From assembly GCF_003865135.1 (NCBI RefSeq), contig NZ_BHZC01000001.1, positions 2,852,001-2,916,000 on the forward strand: a stretch of DNA of 64,000 bases, given 5' to 3'. A program made the translations under genes and the position numbers. Below the pieces are notes generated by a model. The model saw only the letters and a program-made list of their open reading frames with translations, made no database searches and was not told the origin of the DNA. Position 1 is the first letter of the stretch. Each line of letters starts with the position of its first letter. This document shows, piece after piece, positions 1 through 8,461 of the stretch. The DNA comes from Streptomyces chrestomyceticus JCM 4735. GTDB taxonomy: Bacteria > Actinomycetota > Actinomycetes > Streptomycetales > Streptomycetaceae.

Positions 1-1
1 C

Positions 2-316
2 ATGACCGGGGGACGGACCCGGCCGCGCTACCAGCTCGCCATCGAGGCGCTGGTCAGCACGACCGCTGACCCGTCCCAGCTTCCCGGCCTGCTGCCGGAG
101 CACCAGCGCATCTGCCATCTGACCCGCGAGGTGAAGTCGGTCGCCGAGATCTCGGCGCTGCTGCACATCCCGCTGGGGGTGGCCCGGATCCTGGTCGCGG
201 ACCTGGCGGAGGCCGGCATGGTGGCGATCCACCAGCCGGGCGGCAGTGGCGAGGCCGGCGGTACGCCCGACGTGACGCTGCTGGAAAGGGTGCTCAGTGG
301 ACTTCGCAAGCTCTGA
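2..316 (+). CDS. cvnC: CvnC-like DUF742 protein, 5' end cut by window edge
   Basis: This is the C-terminal 104 residues of a DUF742 protein, the third component of a conservon (CvnA-D), which is thought to couple a membrane sensor kinase to a small GTPase. The visible part holds the winged-helix-like core (HQRICHLTREVKSVAEISAL, then IPLGVARILVADLAEAGMVA). It is nearly identical to the complete copy at 5209-5829, where the same MTGGRTRPRYQ stretch lies internally, so the first ATG here is not the true start and the gene begins left of the window. Its last 20 bases overlap the GTG start of the next gene, as in the second copy, implying translational coupling. Confidence 0.9.
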   Translation: MTGGRTRPRYQLAIEALVSTTADPSQLPGLLPEHQRICHLTREVKSVAEISALLHIPLGVARILVADLAEAGMVAIHQPGGSGEAGGTPDVTLLERVLSGLRKL

Positions 317-896
317 CGGCGCCGCGGCGGCCGCCGGACCGGGCGGCCGGTCCACCACCTCGGCGAAGATCGTGGTGGCGGGCGGCTTCGGCGTGGGCAA
401 GACCACGTTCGTCGGGGCCGTCTCGGAGATCAATCCGCTGCGTACGGAGGCCGTGATGACCTCCGCCTCGGCGGGGATCGACGACCTGAGCCACGTCCAG
501 GACAAGACCACCACCACGGTGGCGATGGACTTCGGCCGCATCACCCTGGACCAGGACCTGATCCTGTACCTCTTCGGTACGCCGGGCCAGGACCGCTTCT
601 GGTTCATGTGGGACGACCTGGTCCGCGGCGCCATCGGCGCGGTCGTCCTGGTCGACACCCGCCGCCTCGCCGACTGCTTCGCCGCGGTCGACTACTTCGA
701 GAACAGCGGCCTCCCCTTCGTCATCGCCCTCAACGGCTTCGACGGACACCAGCCGTACACGCCCGACGAGGTCCGCGAGGCCCTCCAGATCGGCCCCGAC
801 GCACCGATCATCACCACCGACGCCCGCCACCGCAGCGAGGCCAAGAGCGCTCTCATCACGCTGGTCGAGCACGCTCTCATGGCCCGCCTGAAGTGA
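297..896 (+). CDS. cvnD: CvnD small GTP-binding protein (first conservon)
   Basis: Ras/MglA-like GTPase, 199 aa, the output component of a conservon. The P-loop GGFGVGKT is at residues 29-36, the switch II motif FGTPGQDRFW near 93-102, and the base-recognition motif appears as NGFD near 146, without the usual Lys of NKxD. The GTG start lies inside the end of cvnC (20-base overlap) behind GAAAGG, and the identical arrangement recurs in the second conservon. Nucleotides 520-855 are almost identical to the second cvnD, including third codon positions, which suggests gene conversion. A hairpin terminator follows at 947-976. In S. coelicolor such proteins act with the sensor kinase to affect development and antibiotic production. 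Confidence 0.92.
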   Translation: MDFASSDGAAAAAGPGGRSTTSAKIVVAGGFGVGKTTFVGAVSEINPLRTEAVMTSASAGIDDLSHVQDKTTTTVAMDFGRITLDQDLILYLFGTPGQDRFWFMWDDLVRGAIGAVVLVDTRRLADCFAAVDYFENSGLPFVIALNGFDGHQPYTPDEVREALQIGPDAPIITTDARHRSEAKSALITLVEHALMARLK

Positions 897-1316
897 CGGC
901 GGCACGCCGCCCCGCCCTCAGGTAAGTTGCCTCAGGCAAGGAGAGTCCTTTCCGGTGCCGTACGGCGCCGGAAAGGCCCGGGCCGGCCGCGGTTCCCGTG
1001 CGGCGCCAAAAGATCTGTGTCCTTGGCCACGCCGCCGGCCGTGTTCATAACGTTTCGACAGAGAATTCACCCGCCGCCGACACCCGGCGCGCACACGCGG
1101 CTCCGCTGCGCTCACATTTCTCCCGCCTTTTGCCGCCCCTCGCCCTTAACGCCCCTTTTATCTGACGTGCTCAGCGCGTCGCCGCCCCTTTGCCCAGTGT
1201 TTGGAACGCACGGTCCTGACGTGCTGAAATTCGCTGAACTCCGGAGTAGTGACGCCCTGAAGAAAACGGCACAGCGCAAAAGGGTGCGGTGCCGGCGCCG
1301 AGAGGTTGTTGGTCGA
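897..1316 (+). other. Intergenic leader between tandem conservons
   Basis: This 420-base stretch separates the first conservon from cvnA of the second. It holds a small inverted repeat (TTGCCT/AGGCAA, 926-938), the strong hairpin at 947-976, and a comparatively AT-rich part around 1045-1075 and 1195-1275 where the cvnA promoter probably lies. No clear -35/-10 pair or gene is seen. The reading frame of cvnA is open back to 927, but the extra 130 codons look non-coding. Confidence 0.6.
947..976 (+). terminator. Hairpin terminator after first conservon
   Basis: Inverted repeat CCTTTCCGGTGCCGT / ACGGCGCCGGAAAGG (15 bases each side, one G-T pair), 50 bases downstream of the cvnD stop. There is no T-run, as is common in Streptomyces. 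Confidence 0.6.
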
Positions 1317-4300
1317 GTGAGGCGAAGCAAGTCGGGCCCCGAGCCGCAGGAACCGCGGCGGGGCAACTTCACGCCACCGTCGCACAGTGCGGCACCGGCC
1401 CCCGGCGCGGCCGAGAGCCCGGTCGCCACCGTCCCCGTGAGCGGCGGGCGGTTCTCGCCGCGCAACTGGCGGGTGGCCACCCGCCTCAACGCGATCCTGC
1501 TGATCCCCGTACTCGTCGCCCTGGTCTTCGGCGGCCTGCGGGTCAACGCCTCCGTCGAGACCTGGCAGGAGGCCCAGGACGCCGAGGCCACCGCCAAGCT
1601 GGTACGCGCCGCGGCGGCCTACAGCCACGCCATCATCGACGAGCGCGACCGCACCGCCCAGCCGCTGCTGGCCGGCAAGCGGGACGACCCCGCGGTGAGC
1701 GAGGCCCGCCGGGCCACCGACACCGCCGCCGGCGCGTTCCACGCCGCGGTCAAGGAGATGCCCGCCAAGGAGGGCCTCAAGCGCCGCCTCGCCGCCTTCC
1801 AGAAGGCCGAGCCCGGCCTGACGAAGCTGCGCGAGGCCGCGTACACGCCGCAGCTTCCCGGCGTCCGCACCGAAGAGGGCTACGTCGCCATCCAGCACCC
1901 GCTGATGGAGTTCGCCAACGAGCTGGGCCTGGGCACCGGCAACATCACCTCCTACGGCCGTACGGTCTACGCCGTCTCGCTGGCCAAGGCCGCCGAGTCG
2001 CTCACCCGCTCCATCGGTACGCACCTGCTGGTCGACCCGGCGTCCCCGCAGGGCGGCAAGGAGCACAAGAAGCAACTGACCGCGTTCGCCTCGTACAAGT
2101 ACCTGGAGAACATCGCCATCGGCGAGTACACCTCCGGCGGTACCCCCGAGGACGTGCAGCGGCTCAAGGACGACGCCGCCAAGCTGAAGAAGCGGAGCGA
2201 CGGGTCGCCGTCCTTCGACGCGATGGCCACCGCCATCGCCTCCGGCGCCTCGCCGCAGCAGCTCGCCGCGCAGGGCATCACGCCGGAGAGTTGGTTCACC
2301 GCGGCCACCGGCACGTTCGACATGTACCGGGCCATCGAGAAGGACCTCGCCGACAAGGCGGTGGACGAGGCGGCCGCGATCTCCTCGGACGCCCGGCGGT
2401 CCACCTTCGTCGACTCCGCGATCGTGATCGCGGCGCTGGTCATCGCCTTCCTGGTGGCGGGCATGATGGCCCGCCGGATGAGCCGGAACATGAGCCGGCT
2501 GCGCACCGCCGCCTTCGGCATCGCCGAGCAGCGGCTGCCGACCCTGGTCGACCAGCTCTCCCGTACGGACCCGGGCCGCGTCGACACCCGGGTGCAGCCC
2601 ATCCCGATCCACACCACCGACGAGATCGGCGAGGTCGCCCGCGCCTTCGACCAGGTGCACCGCGAGGCCGTCCGGCTCGCCGCCGAACAGGCGCTGCTGC
2701 GCGGCAACGTCAACGCGATCTTCACCAACCTCTCGCAGCGGAACCAGGGCCTGATCGAACGTCAGCTCACCCTGATCACCGAGCTGGAGAACAACGAGGC
2801 CGACCCGGACCAACTGGAGAACCTCTTCCGGATGGACCACCTGGCCACCCGTATGAGGCGCAACGGCGAGAACCTCCTCATCCTCGCGGGCGAGGAGCCG
2901 GGCCGCCGCTGGAACCAGCCGGTGCCGCTGATCGACGTGCTGCGCGCGGCGACGTCCGAGGTCGAGGCGTACGAGCGAATAGAACTGTCCGGCGTGCCGG
3001 ACGGCGACATCCACGGCACCGCCGTGACCGACCTCGTGCACCTGCTCTCCGAGCTGCTGGAGAACGCCACCACGTTCTCCTCGCCGCAGACCAAGGTGCG
3101 GGTCGCCGCCACCCGGCTGCCGGACGGCCGCGTCATGATCGAGATCCACGACAAGGGCATCGGGCTCACCCCCGAGGACTTCGCGGACATCAACCACAAG
3201 CTGGCCAACCCGCCGACCGTGGACGCCTCGGTCTCCCAGCGGATGGGCCTTTTCGTGGTCGGCCGGCTCGCCGACCGGCACGGCATCCGCGTCCAGCTCC
3301 GCCCCTCGGGCGAGCAGGCCGGCACCACCTCCCTCGTCATGCTCCCCGAGCCCATCACGCACGGCGGTGGCGGCGAGGAGGAGGGCGGCTACGACGACGA
3401 CTTCACCGTCTCCCGCATCGTGCCCGAGCACCAGCAGGGCGCGTACGAGAGCGACGGCCGGTCCGCCGCCGAGCTGGGCTTCGACGAGCTGGGCCTGAGC
3501 CACGGACAGCACGGCGGGGCCTCGCGGCTCGACCCGGTCAACCGCTCGCTGATGCGCGAGGAGCGCCGGGCGGCGCTGGAGGCGCAGGCCGGCGGCGCGG
3601 GCACCCAGCCGCACCACCCCGCGCAGGACTCGCACCACCCCGCGCAGGACTCGCACCACCCCGCGCAGGACTCGCACCACCCCGCGCAGACGCCGGGCCC
3701 GTACCAGGACCCGTCGGCGCCGCTGTTCCAGGACCAGGCGCAGTTCGGCGACCAGGCACAGTTCCAGGACCAGGCGCCGTTCCAGGACCAGGCGCCGTTC
3801 CAGGACCAGGCGCAGTTCGGCGACCAGGCACAGTTCCAGGACCCGGCTCAGGGCCAGAGCCCGGACCGGTTCCAGGACACGGGCCAGTTCCCGACCCCGG
3901 CGCAGTTCCAGGACCCGGCCCAGCAGCACGGCGCGGGCTACGGGAACCACCCCGGCCAGGCATATGCGGAACCGGCACAGGGCACCTACGGGGACCCGTC
4001 GCCGCAGGGCCAGGGACTTGCCGAAGTCGGTCACGACGAGGCCGTCGGCCAGCAGTCGTACGCCCCGTTCGAGTCGCGGCAGCAGGACGGCGGGCCCGAA
4101 AACGGAGCGCACACCGGCTACTTCGGCGGCCAACCGGAATCCGACCGGAATCAGCGGCCCGCTCCCGCGGACGGTCCGGAACGCGTAGCATTCGACCGAC
4201 CGGACCCCACCCCGAACGGCACACCGCCGCTGACCGACGCCGGCCTTCCGCGCCGCGGAGCCGCCGGCCGGCCGCAGGCTCCCCAGCAGCAGTGGCAGCC

Positions 4301-4700
4301 GTTCGAGGAGGCGTCCTCCAGGCCCCGTGCCCAGGAGGAACCGGCGGCCGCCCCGCAGGGGAACGCGCCGGAGGCCGGTACGGACGACTCCGAGTGGCGC
4401 TCGGCCAACGACGAGCGCTGGCAGCGGGCGGAGCGGCTGCGGGAGCCGAAGGCGGGCGGAGTCACCTCCTCCGGTCTGCCCCGGCGGGTGCCCAAGGCCA
4501 ATCTGGTCGAGGGCACCGCGGAGCAGAGCCCGCAGGGCGGCCCGCAGGTCTCCCGTGCTCCGGAGGACGTCCGCGGCCGGCTGAGCAACCTGCGGCGCGG
4601 GGTCCAGCAGGGACGCAACGTGGGCACGGACCAATCGGAGGTCCCCCAGAATGACCAACAGGGCTTCGGCCCCGGCAGCACCTACGATCAGGAGCGTTAG
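1317..4700 (+). CDS. cvnA: CvnA nitrate/nitrite-sensor-like histidine kinase with repetitive C-terminal tail
   Basis: Membrane sensor of the second conservon, 1127 aa. The GTG start at 1317 is chosen because VRRSKSGPEPQEPRRGNF matches the usual start of this family; a GAGAGG lies upstream. Order: TM helix at about 58-77, an extracytoplasmic NIT-type sensing region to about 360, second TM helix at about 364-385, a HAMP-like segment, the helix MDHLATRMRRNGENLL, then a HATPase_c domain with ELLENATTFSSP (near 580), DKGIGL and a GLFVVGRLA lid region. The last 430 residues are Gln/Pro/Asp-rich and disordered-looking, with tandem HHPAQDS and F(Q/G)DQA(Q/P) repeats. The stop is two bases before the GTG of cvnB. 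Confidence 0.93.
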   Translation: MRRSKSGPEPQEPRRGNFTPPSHSAAPAPGAAESPVATVPVSGGRFSPRNWRVATRLNAILLIPVLVALVFGGLRVNASVETWQEAQDAEATAKLVRAAAAYSHAIIDERDRTAQPLLAGKRDDPAVSEARRATDTAAGAFHAAVKEMPAKEGLKRRLAAFQKAEPGLTKLREAAYTPQLPGVRTEEGYVAIQHPLMEFANELGLGTGNITSYGRTVYAVSLAKAAESLTRSIGTHLLVDPASPQGGKEHKKQLTAFASYKYLENIAIGEYTSGGTPEDVQRLKDDAAKLKKRSDGSPSFDAMATAIASGASPQQLAAQGITPESWFTAATGTFDMYRAIEKDLADKAVDEAAAISSDARRSTFVDSAIVIAALVIAFLVAGMMARRMSRNMSRLRTAAFGIAEQRLPTLVDQLSRTDPGRVDTRVQPIPIHTTDEIGEVARAFDQVHREAVRLAAEQALLRGNVNAIFTNLSQRNQGLIERQLTLITELENNEADPDQLENLFRMDHLATRMRRNGENLLILAGEEPGRRWNQPVPLIDVLRAATSEVEAYERIELSGVPDGDIHGTAVTDLVHLLSELLENATTFSSPQTKVRVAATRLPDGRVMIEIHDKGIGLTPEDFADINHKLANPPTVDASVSQRMGLFVVGRLADRHGIRVQLRPSGEQAGTTSLVMLPEPITHGGGGEEEGGYDDDFTVSRIVPEHQQGAYESDGRSAAELGFDELGLSHGQHGGASRLDPVNRSLMREERRAALEAQAGGAGTQPHHPAQDSHHPAQDSHHPAQDSHHPAQTPGPYQDPSAPLFQDQAQFGDQAQFQDQAPFQDQAPFQDQAQFGDQAQFQDPAQGQSPDRFQDTGQFPTPAQFQDPAQQHGAGYGNHPGQAYAEPAQGTYGDPSPQGQGLAEVGHDEAVGQQSYAPFESRQQDGGPENGAHTGYFGGQPESDRNQRPAPADGPERVAFDRPDPTPNGTPPLTDAGLPRRGAAGRPQAPQQQWQPFEEASSRPRAQEEPAAAPQGNAPEAGTDDSEWRSANDERWQRAERLREPKAGGVTSSGLPRRVPKANLVEGTAEQSPQGGPQVSRAPEDVRGRLSNLRRGVQQGRNVGTDQSEVPQNDQQGFGPGSTYDQER
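3612..3689 (+). repeat. Tandem 21-base repeat in cvnA
   Basis: Three full and one partial (15-base) copies of a 21-base unit encoding HHPAQDS. The copies are identical at the base level, so they are young and probably vary in number between strains. The unit length keeps the frame. Confidence 0.95.
3726..3851 (+). repeat. Tandem 18-base repeat in cvnA
   Basis: Seven copies of an 18-base unit encoding FQDQAQ, FGDQAQ or FQDQAP (the last copy FQDPAQ). The order of variants (A, B, C, C, A, B, A') suggests block duplication of two or three units. In frame. Confidence 0.93.
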
Positions 4701-4701
4701 T

Positions 4702-5124
4702 GTGAGCCCGATGAGCCAGGCGGCGCAGAACCTGAACTGGTTGATCACCAACTTCGTGGACAACACCCCCGGTGTGTCCCACACGGTCGTGGTCTCCGCG
4801 GACGGTCTCCTCCTCGCCATGTCCGAGGGCTTCCCTCGGGACAGAGCCGATCAGTTGGCGGCGGTGGCCTCCGGCCTCACCTCGCTGACCTCCGGCGCCT
4901 CCCGCATCTTCGAAGGCGGGAGTGTCAATCAGACCGTGGTGGAGATGGAGCGCGGCTTCCTCTTCATCATGTCCGTCTCCGACGGATCGTCGCTGGCCGT
5001 ACTGGCGCACCCCGAGTGCGACATCGGCCTCGTCGGTTACGAGATGGCCCTGCTGGTCGACCGCGCGGGCACCGTGCTGACGCCCGACCTGCGCGCCGAA
5101 CTGCAGGGCAGCCTTCTCAACTAG
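4702..5124 (+). CDS. cvnB: CvnB roadblock/LC7 domain protein
   Basis: Small roadblock/LC7 protein, 140 aa, which in conservons is the partner and probable GTPase regulator of CvnD at the membrane sensor. The whole chain is one LC7 domain (GVSHTVVVSADGLLLAMSEG, DQLAAVASGLTSL, LVGYEMALLVDRAG). The GTG at 4702 is preferred because GGAG at 4691-4694 is 7 bases upstream; an in-frame ATG at 4711 (MSQAAQNLNW) would give 137 aa, the length usual for the family. It starts two bases after the cvnA stop, so the two are translationally coupled. Confidence 0.93.
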   Translation: MSPMSQAAQNLNWLITNFVDNTPGVSHTVVVSADGLLLAMSEGFPRDRADQLAAVASGLTSLTSGASRIFEGGSVNQTVVEMERGFLFIMSVSDGSSLAVLAHPECDIGLVGYEMALLVDRAGTVLTPDLRAELQGSLLN

Positions 5125-5208
5125 CAGACAGGCAGTGCGTTTCCCGCCACCGCGCCATAGGGTGCGGTGGCGCGACCGGCGTCAGATTGGCAAGTTGAAG
5201 GAGGAGAC

Positions 5209-5829
5209 GTGGCAACGCCCCCGAGCGGATACCCGTACGGTCCCGGACAGCAGTCCGGGCCCCAGGGCGAGCACCATCACAACCGCTTCAACTTCCCTTC
5301 CGCGCCCAGCCGCCGGCAGCAGCGGCCACCCCAGCCGCCGCAGTCCCGGCAGCCCTACCAGCAGCAGCCGTACGACTCCCGGCAGCCGTACGAGCCGTCG
5401 CCGTACGACCAGCCTCGGGCGCCCCGCAGCCGGTCGGCGCAGTCCCAGCGGCGCGCGCCCGGCCCGTCGGCTCCCACCGGGGGCGCGCACAACCCGCTCG
5501 TGCGCCCGTACGCGATGACCGGAGGCCGGACCCGGCCGCGCTACCAGCTCGCCATCGAGGCGCTGGTCAGCACGACCGCCGACCCGGCCAGGCTGCAGGG
5601 CCAGTTGCCGGAGCACCAGCGCATCTGCCACCTCTGCCGCGAGATCAAGTCAGTGGCCGAGATCTCGGCCCTTCTCTCCATCCCCCTCGGCGTCGCCCGA
5701 ATCCTCGTCGCCGACCTGGCCGAGGCCGGACTCGTCGCCATCCATCAGCCCGGCGGGGACGAGACCGCCGGCGGACAGCCAGATGTGACACTGCTCGAAA
5801 GGGTGCTCAGTGGACTTCGCAAGCTCTAG
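5209..5829 (+). CDS. cvnC: CvnC DUF742 protein (second conservon)
   Basis: DUF742 protein, 206 aa. The GTG start at 5209 has an excellent ribosome site (GAAGGAGGAG). Residues 1-95 are a Pro/Gln/Tyr-rich low-complexity region with repeated SRQPY/QPYD motifs; residues 100-206 are the DUF742 winged-helix-like domain (RICHLCREIKSVAEISALL, IPLGVARILVADLAEAG). In the conservon model it bridges CvnA and CvnB/CvnD. An 84-base gap separates it from cvnB, and its 3' end overlaps the next start by 20 bases. Confidence 0.92.
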   Translation: MATPPSGYPYGPGQQSGPQGEHHHNRFNFPSAPSRRQQRPPQPPQSRQPYQQQPYDSRQPYEPSPYDQPRAPRSRSAQSQRRAPGPSAPTGGAHNPLVRPYAMTGGRTRPRYQLAIEALVSTTADPARLQGQLPEHQRICHLCREIKSVAEISALLSIPLGVARILVADLAEAGLVAIHQPGGDETAGGQPDVTLLERVLSGLRKL

Positions 5830-6388
5830 CGGTGCAGCCCGCTCCACCACCTCCGCGAAGATCGTGGTGGCGGGCGGCTTCGGCGTGGGCAAGACCACGT
5901 TCGTCGGGGCCGTCTCAGAGATCAACCCGCTGCGCACCGAAGCCGTGATGACCTCGGCGTCGGCCGGCATCGACGACCTCACGCACGCGCCGGACAAGAC
6001 CACGACGACCGTGGCGATGGACTTCGGCCGCATCACCCTGGACCAGGACCTGATCCTGTACCTCTTCGGTACGCCCGGTCAGGACCGCTTCTGGTTCATG
6101 TGGGACGACCTGGTCCGCGGCGCCATCGGCGCGGTCGTCCTGGTCGACACCCGCCGCCTCGCCGACTGCTTCCCGGCGGTCGACTACTTCGAGAACAGCG
6201 GCCTGCCCTTCGTCATCGCCCTCAACGGCTTCGACGGACACCAGCCGTACACGCCGGACGAGGTCCGCGAGGCCCTCCAGATCGGCCCCGACGCACCGAT
6301 CATCACCACCGACGCCCGCCACCGCAGCGAGGCCAAGAGCGCCCTGATCACCCTGGTCGAGCACGCTCTCATGGCCCGCCTGCGCTGA
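5810..6388 (+). CDS. cvnD: CvnD small GTP-binding protein (second conservon)
   Basis: MglA-like GTPase, 192 aa, nearly identical to the first copy; the difference is mainly a shorter N-terminus (no Ala-Gly insert after residue 10). The P-loop GGFGVGKT is at 22-29, FGTPGQDRFW follows, and NGFD replaces NKxD. The GTG start overlaps cvnC by 20 bases. The conserved bases include silent sites over a block of more than 300 bases, unlike the flanking cvnC and the gene ends, pointing to sequence exchange between the two copies. The long hairpin at 6411-6456 closes the operon. Confidence 0.93.
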   Translation: MDFASSSGAARSTTSAKIVVAGGFGVGKTTFVGAVSEINPLRTEAVMTSASAGIDDLTHAPDKTTTTVAMDFGRITLDQDLILYLFGTPGQDRFWFMWDDLVRGAIGAVVLVDTRRLADCFPAVDYFENSGLPFVIALNGFDGHQPYTPDEVREALQIGPDAPIITTDARHRSEAKSALITLVEHALMARLR

Positions 6389-6410
6389 CCGGCCCGGCCG
6401 ACGGCGTCCG

Positions 6411-6456
6411 CAGCGCGAAGCCCCCCGTACCTCTCGGTGCGGGGGGCTTCGCGCTG
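6411..6456. terminator. Bidirectional terminator between cvnD and kinase
   Basis: 21-base arms (6411-6431 and 6436-6456) pair with one mismatch around a TCTC loop. It sits between two convergent genes and can serve both. Confidence 0.85.
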
Positions 6457-6469
6457 CCGGGGCGGCGGG

Positions 6470-8230
6470 TTACCGGTCCAGGTGGTCGGCGGTGGCGGTG
6501 AGCAGGAGCGCCAGCGACGTCGCTCCCGGGTCCGGGTGGCCGTGGCCCAGCGGGCCCATCCGGGCGGCGCGGCCGCGGGACGGGGTGAGGTCCGCGGTGG
6601 CGGCCGCGGCGCGGGTGGCGGACTGGGCGGCCGCCTTCCAGGCGCCGGGCAGGGGTTCGCCGGCGCGGGCGTGGAGTTCGGCCCGGAACGGGTCCAGCGC
6701 GTCGAGCATCGTCTTGTCACCGACCCGGGCGCCGCCCAGTTCCGAGACGGCCCGCTGCGCGGCGTCGGCGGCGTCCGCGAACAGGGCGGTGGAGTAGCCG
6801 TCGGCGCGGGTGAGGACGGCGCCGGTCTCGGCGAGCAGCGTGCCGTACAGGGCGCCGGACGCGCCGCCCGAGGCGTCGGCCAGGGCGAGACCGGCGGCGA
6901 GCAGCGCGGCGCCCGCCGAGCGGGGGTCGGCGGACGGACCCGGTTCGGCCGCGCGGGCCGCGCGGACGGCGGCGCGCAGGCCCCGGACGATGCCGATGCC
7001 GTGGTCGCCGTCCCCGGCCACCGCGTCCAGGCGGCCCAGTTCGTCCTCGTGGGCGGCGATCAGGTCGAGGGCGGCCTGGAGGGCGGCGGTGGCGGGGAGG
7101 TCGGTGCCGGGGGCGTCGGTGGCGGCGGAGGGGACGGCAGCCGGTGCGGGTACGGACGGGCGGAGGTCGGCGGCCTCCGTGTGCTCGCCCGGGAGGCTGC
7201 GGAAGGCGGGGGTGTCGCAGGGCGCGTCGTAGAGCGCGGCGAGTTCGTCGTCCAGGAGCATGACGGACAGCGAGACGCCCGCCATGTCGAAGGACGTGAC
7301 GAACTCGCCGACCTCCGGGCGGTGCGGGCGCAGCCCGGCGGCGCGCAGGCGGCGGTTGACCTGCCGGTAGACGACGAACATCTCCTCGTACTTGGTGCGG
7401 CCCAGGCCGTTGAGGAGGACGGCGACCCGGCCGTCGTTCCCGGCGGGCGGCTCGGGGAGTTCCTGGAGGAGGTTGTCGACGAGCGCGTCGGCGAGTTCGG
7501 CGGCGGTGAGGTGGCGGGTGGTGCGCAGGCCGGGTTCGCCGTGTATGCCCATGCCGAGTTCGGTGGTGCCCGCGTCGACGGTGAACAGCGGTTCGCGGGC
7601 GCCCGGGAGCGTACAGCCAGCGAACGCGGCGCCGAAGGTGCGGGTCATCGCGTTGGCGTGCTCGGCGGCGCGGGCGACGGCCGCCAGGTCGTCACCGCGT
7701 TCGGCGGCCGCGCCGGCCACCTTGAAGACGAAGAAGTCGCCGGCCACCCCGCGCCGGTCGTGGGACGGGTCGACCTCCTGGCCCGCGACGGGCGGCGGCC
7801 CGCTGGCCACGTCGTCGGTGACCAGGACCGTACGGACGTCGGTGCCTTCGGCGGCCAGGCGGCGTGCGGCGAGGCCGAAGTGCATGACGTCCCCGGCGTA
7901 ATTGCCGTAGCTGAAGAGCACCCCGGCGCCGCCGTCGGCCGCGCGCGCGGTGCGGTAGACCTGTTCGGCGCTGGGGCTGGCGAAGACGTCGCCGACGGCC
8001 GCCGCGTCGGCGAGGCCGGGGCCGACGAGCCCGGCGAAGGCGGGGTAGTGGCCGGAGCCGCCCCCGATGACGACCGCGACCTTGCCGGGGCGCGGCGCGT
8101 GCCGTCCGACGACCCCGAACGTGTCCGGGACCCGGCGCACCGTGCGGGCGTAGGCGTCGGCCAGGCCCTCCAGCCAGTCCTCGCGGAAGGTTCCGGGGTC
8201 GTGTCCGGGGCCGGCGGGGGTGGTGGTCAT
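6470..8230 (-). CDS. Dihydroxyacetone/erythrulose kinase, fused DhaK-DhaL
   Basis: ATP-dependent kinase of the Dak family, 586 aa, phosphorylating dihydroxyacetone or a related ketose such as erythrulose. The DhaK domain spans about residues 15-330, with GGGSGH near the start, GDVFASPS, and the substrate-binding His230 in GMGIHGEPG. A linker leads to the DhaL ATP-binding domain with the Asp-rich AVAGDGDHGIGI near 410. ATG 8230 is chosen because AAAGGAG lies 8 bases upstream; the in-frame GTG at 8239 would overlap that site. It is divergent from a polyol-type permease, so the substrate may be a sugar alcohol-derived ketose (for example erythrulose) rather than dihydroxyacetone; this is inference. 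Confidence 0.88.
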   Translation of the reverse strand: MTTTPAGPGHDPGTFREDWLEGLADAYARTVRRVPDTFGVVGRHAPRPGKVAVVIGGGSGHYPAFAGLVGPGLADAAAVGDVFASPSAEQVYRTARAADGGAGVLFSYGNYAGDVMHFGLAARRLAAEGTDVRTVLVTDDVASGPPPVAGQEVDPSHDRRGVAGDFFVFKVAGAAAERGDDLAAVARAAEHANAMTRTFGAAFAGCTLPGAREPLFTVDAGTTELGMGIHGEPGLRTTRHLTAAELADALVDNLLQELPEPPAGNDGRVAVLLNGLGRTKYEEMFVVYRQVNRRLRAAGLRPHRPEVGEFVTSFDMAGVSLSVMLLDDELAALYDAPCDTPAFRSLPGEHTEAADLRPSVPAPAAVPSAATDAPGTDLPATAALQAALDLIAAHEDELGRLDAVAGDGDHGIGIVRGLRAAVRAARAAEPGPSADPRSAGAALLAAGLALADASGGASGALYGTLLAETGAVLTRADGYSTALFADAADAAQRAVSELGGARVGDKTMLDALDPFRAELHARAGEPLPGAWKAAAQSATRAAAATADLTPSRGRAARMGPLGHGHPDPGATSLALLLTATADHLDR

Positions 8231-8349
8231 CGGGCTCACTCCTTTGTTTCGTCCCTGTTGGATTTAACACCCAGATCACATATCCGTCACCCCTCCTGGC
8301 GTAAATGGCGGCTCAAGTTGCGCGAAAGGCGTCAGAGAAAAGCTTGCAT

Positions 8350-8373
8350 CACATCTTGCATGTGAAGTTCACA
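8350..8373. promoter_or_regulatory. Overlapping palindromes in kinase/permease divergent region
   Basis: CACAT-CTTGC-ATGTG (8350-8364) overlaps TGTGAA-G-TTCACA (8361-8373), both perfect. They lie in the only upstream region of the kinase and the permease and are probably an operator for a sugar-type repressor encoded elsewhere. A weak -35/-10 (TTGCAT, 17 bases, CATGCT) for the permease overlaps them. Confidence 0.45.
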
Positions 8374-8461
8374 GGATTCATGCTGCTCACATCACACCCG
8401 CGCCGCCGCAGCGCGCCCCCCACCGCACGTACCGCCGCACCGCACCGCACGGAGGCAGGCC

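Noticed and set aside
927..1316. N-terminal extension of cvnA from 927
   Set aside because: The extra 130 codons cross a strong hairpin, look non-coding, and precede the family's normal start at 1317.
3612..3851. CRISPR-like array
   Set aside because: Direct tandem repeats with no spacers, in frame inside cvnA; they are protein repeats.
1158..4820. 1220-codon open frame on the minus strand across cvnA
   Set aside because: Typical GC-rich shadow frame: composition is Arg/Leu/Gly repeats with no domain, exactly antisense to a clear sensor kinase gene.
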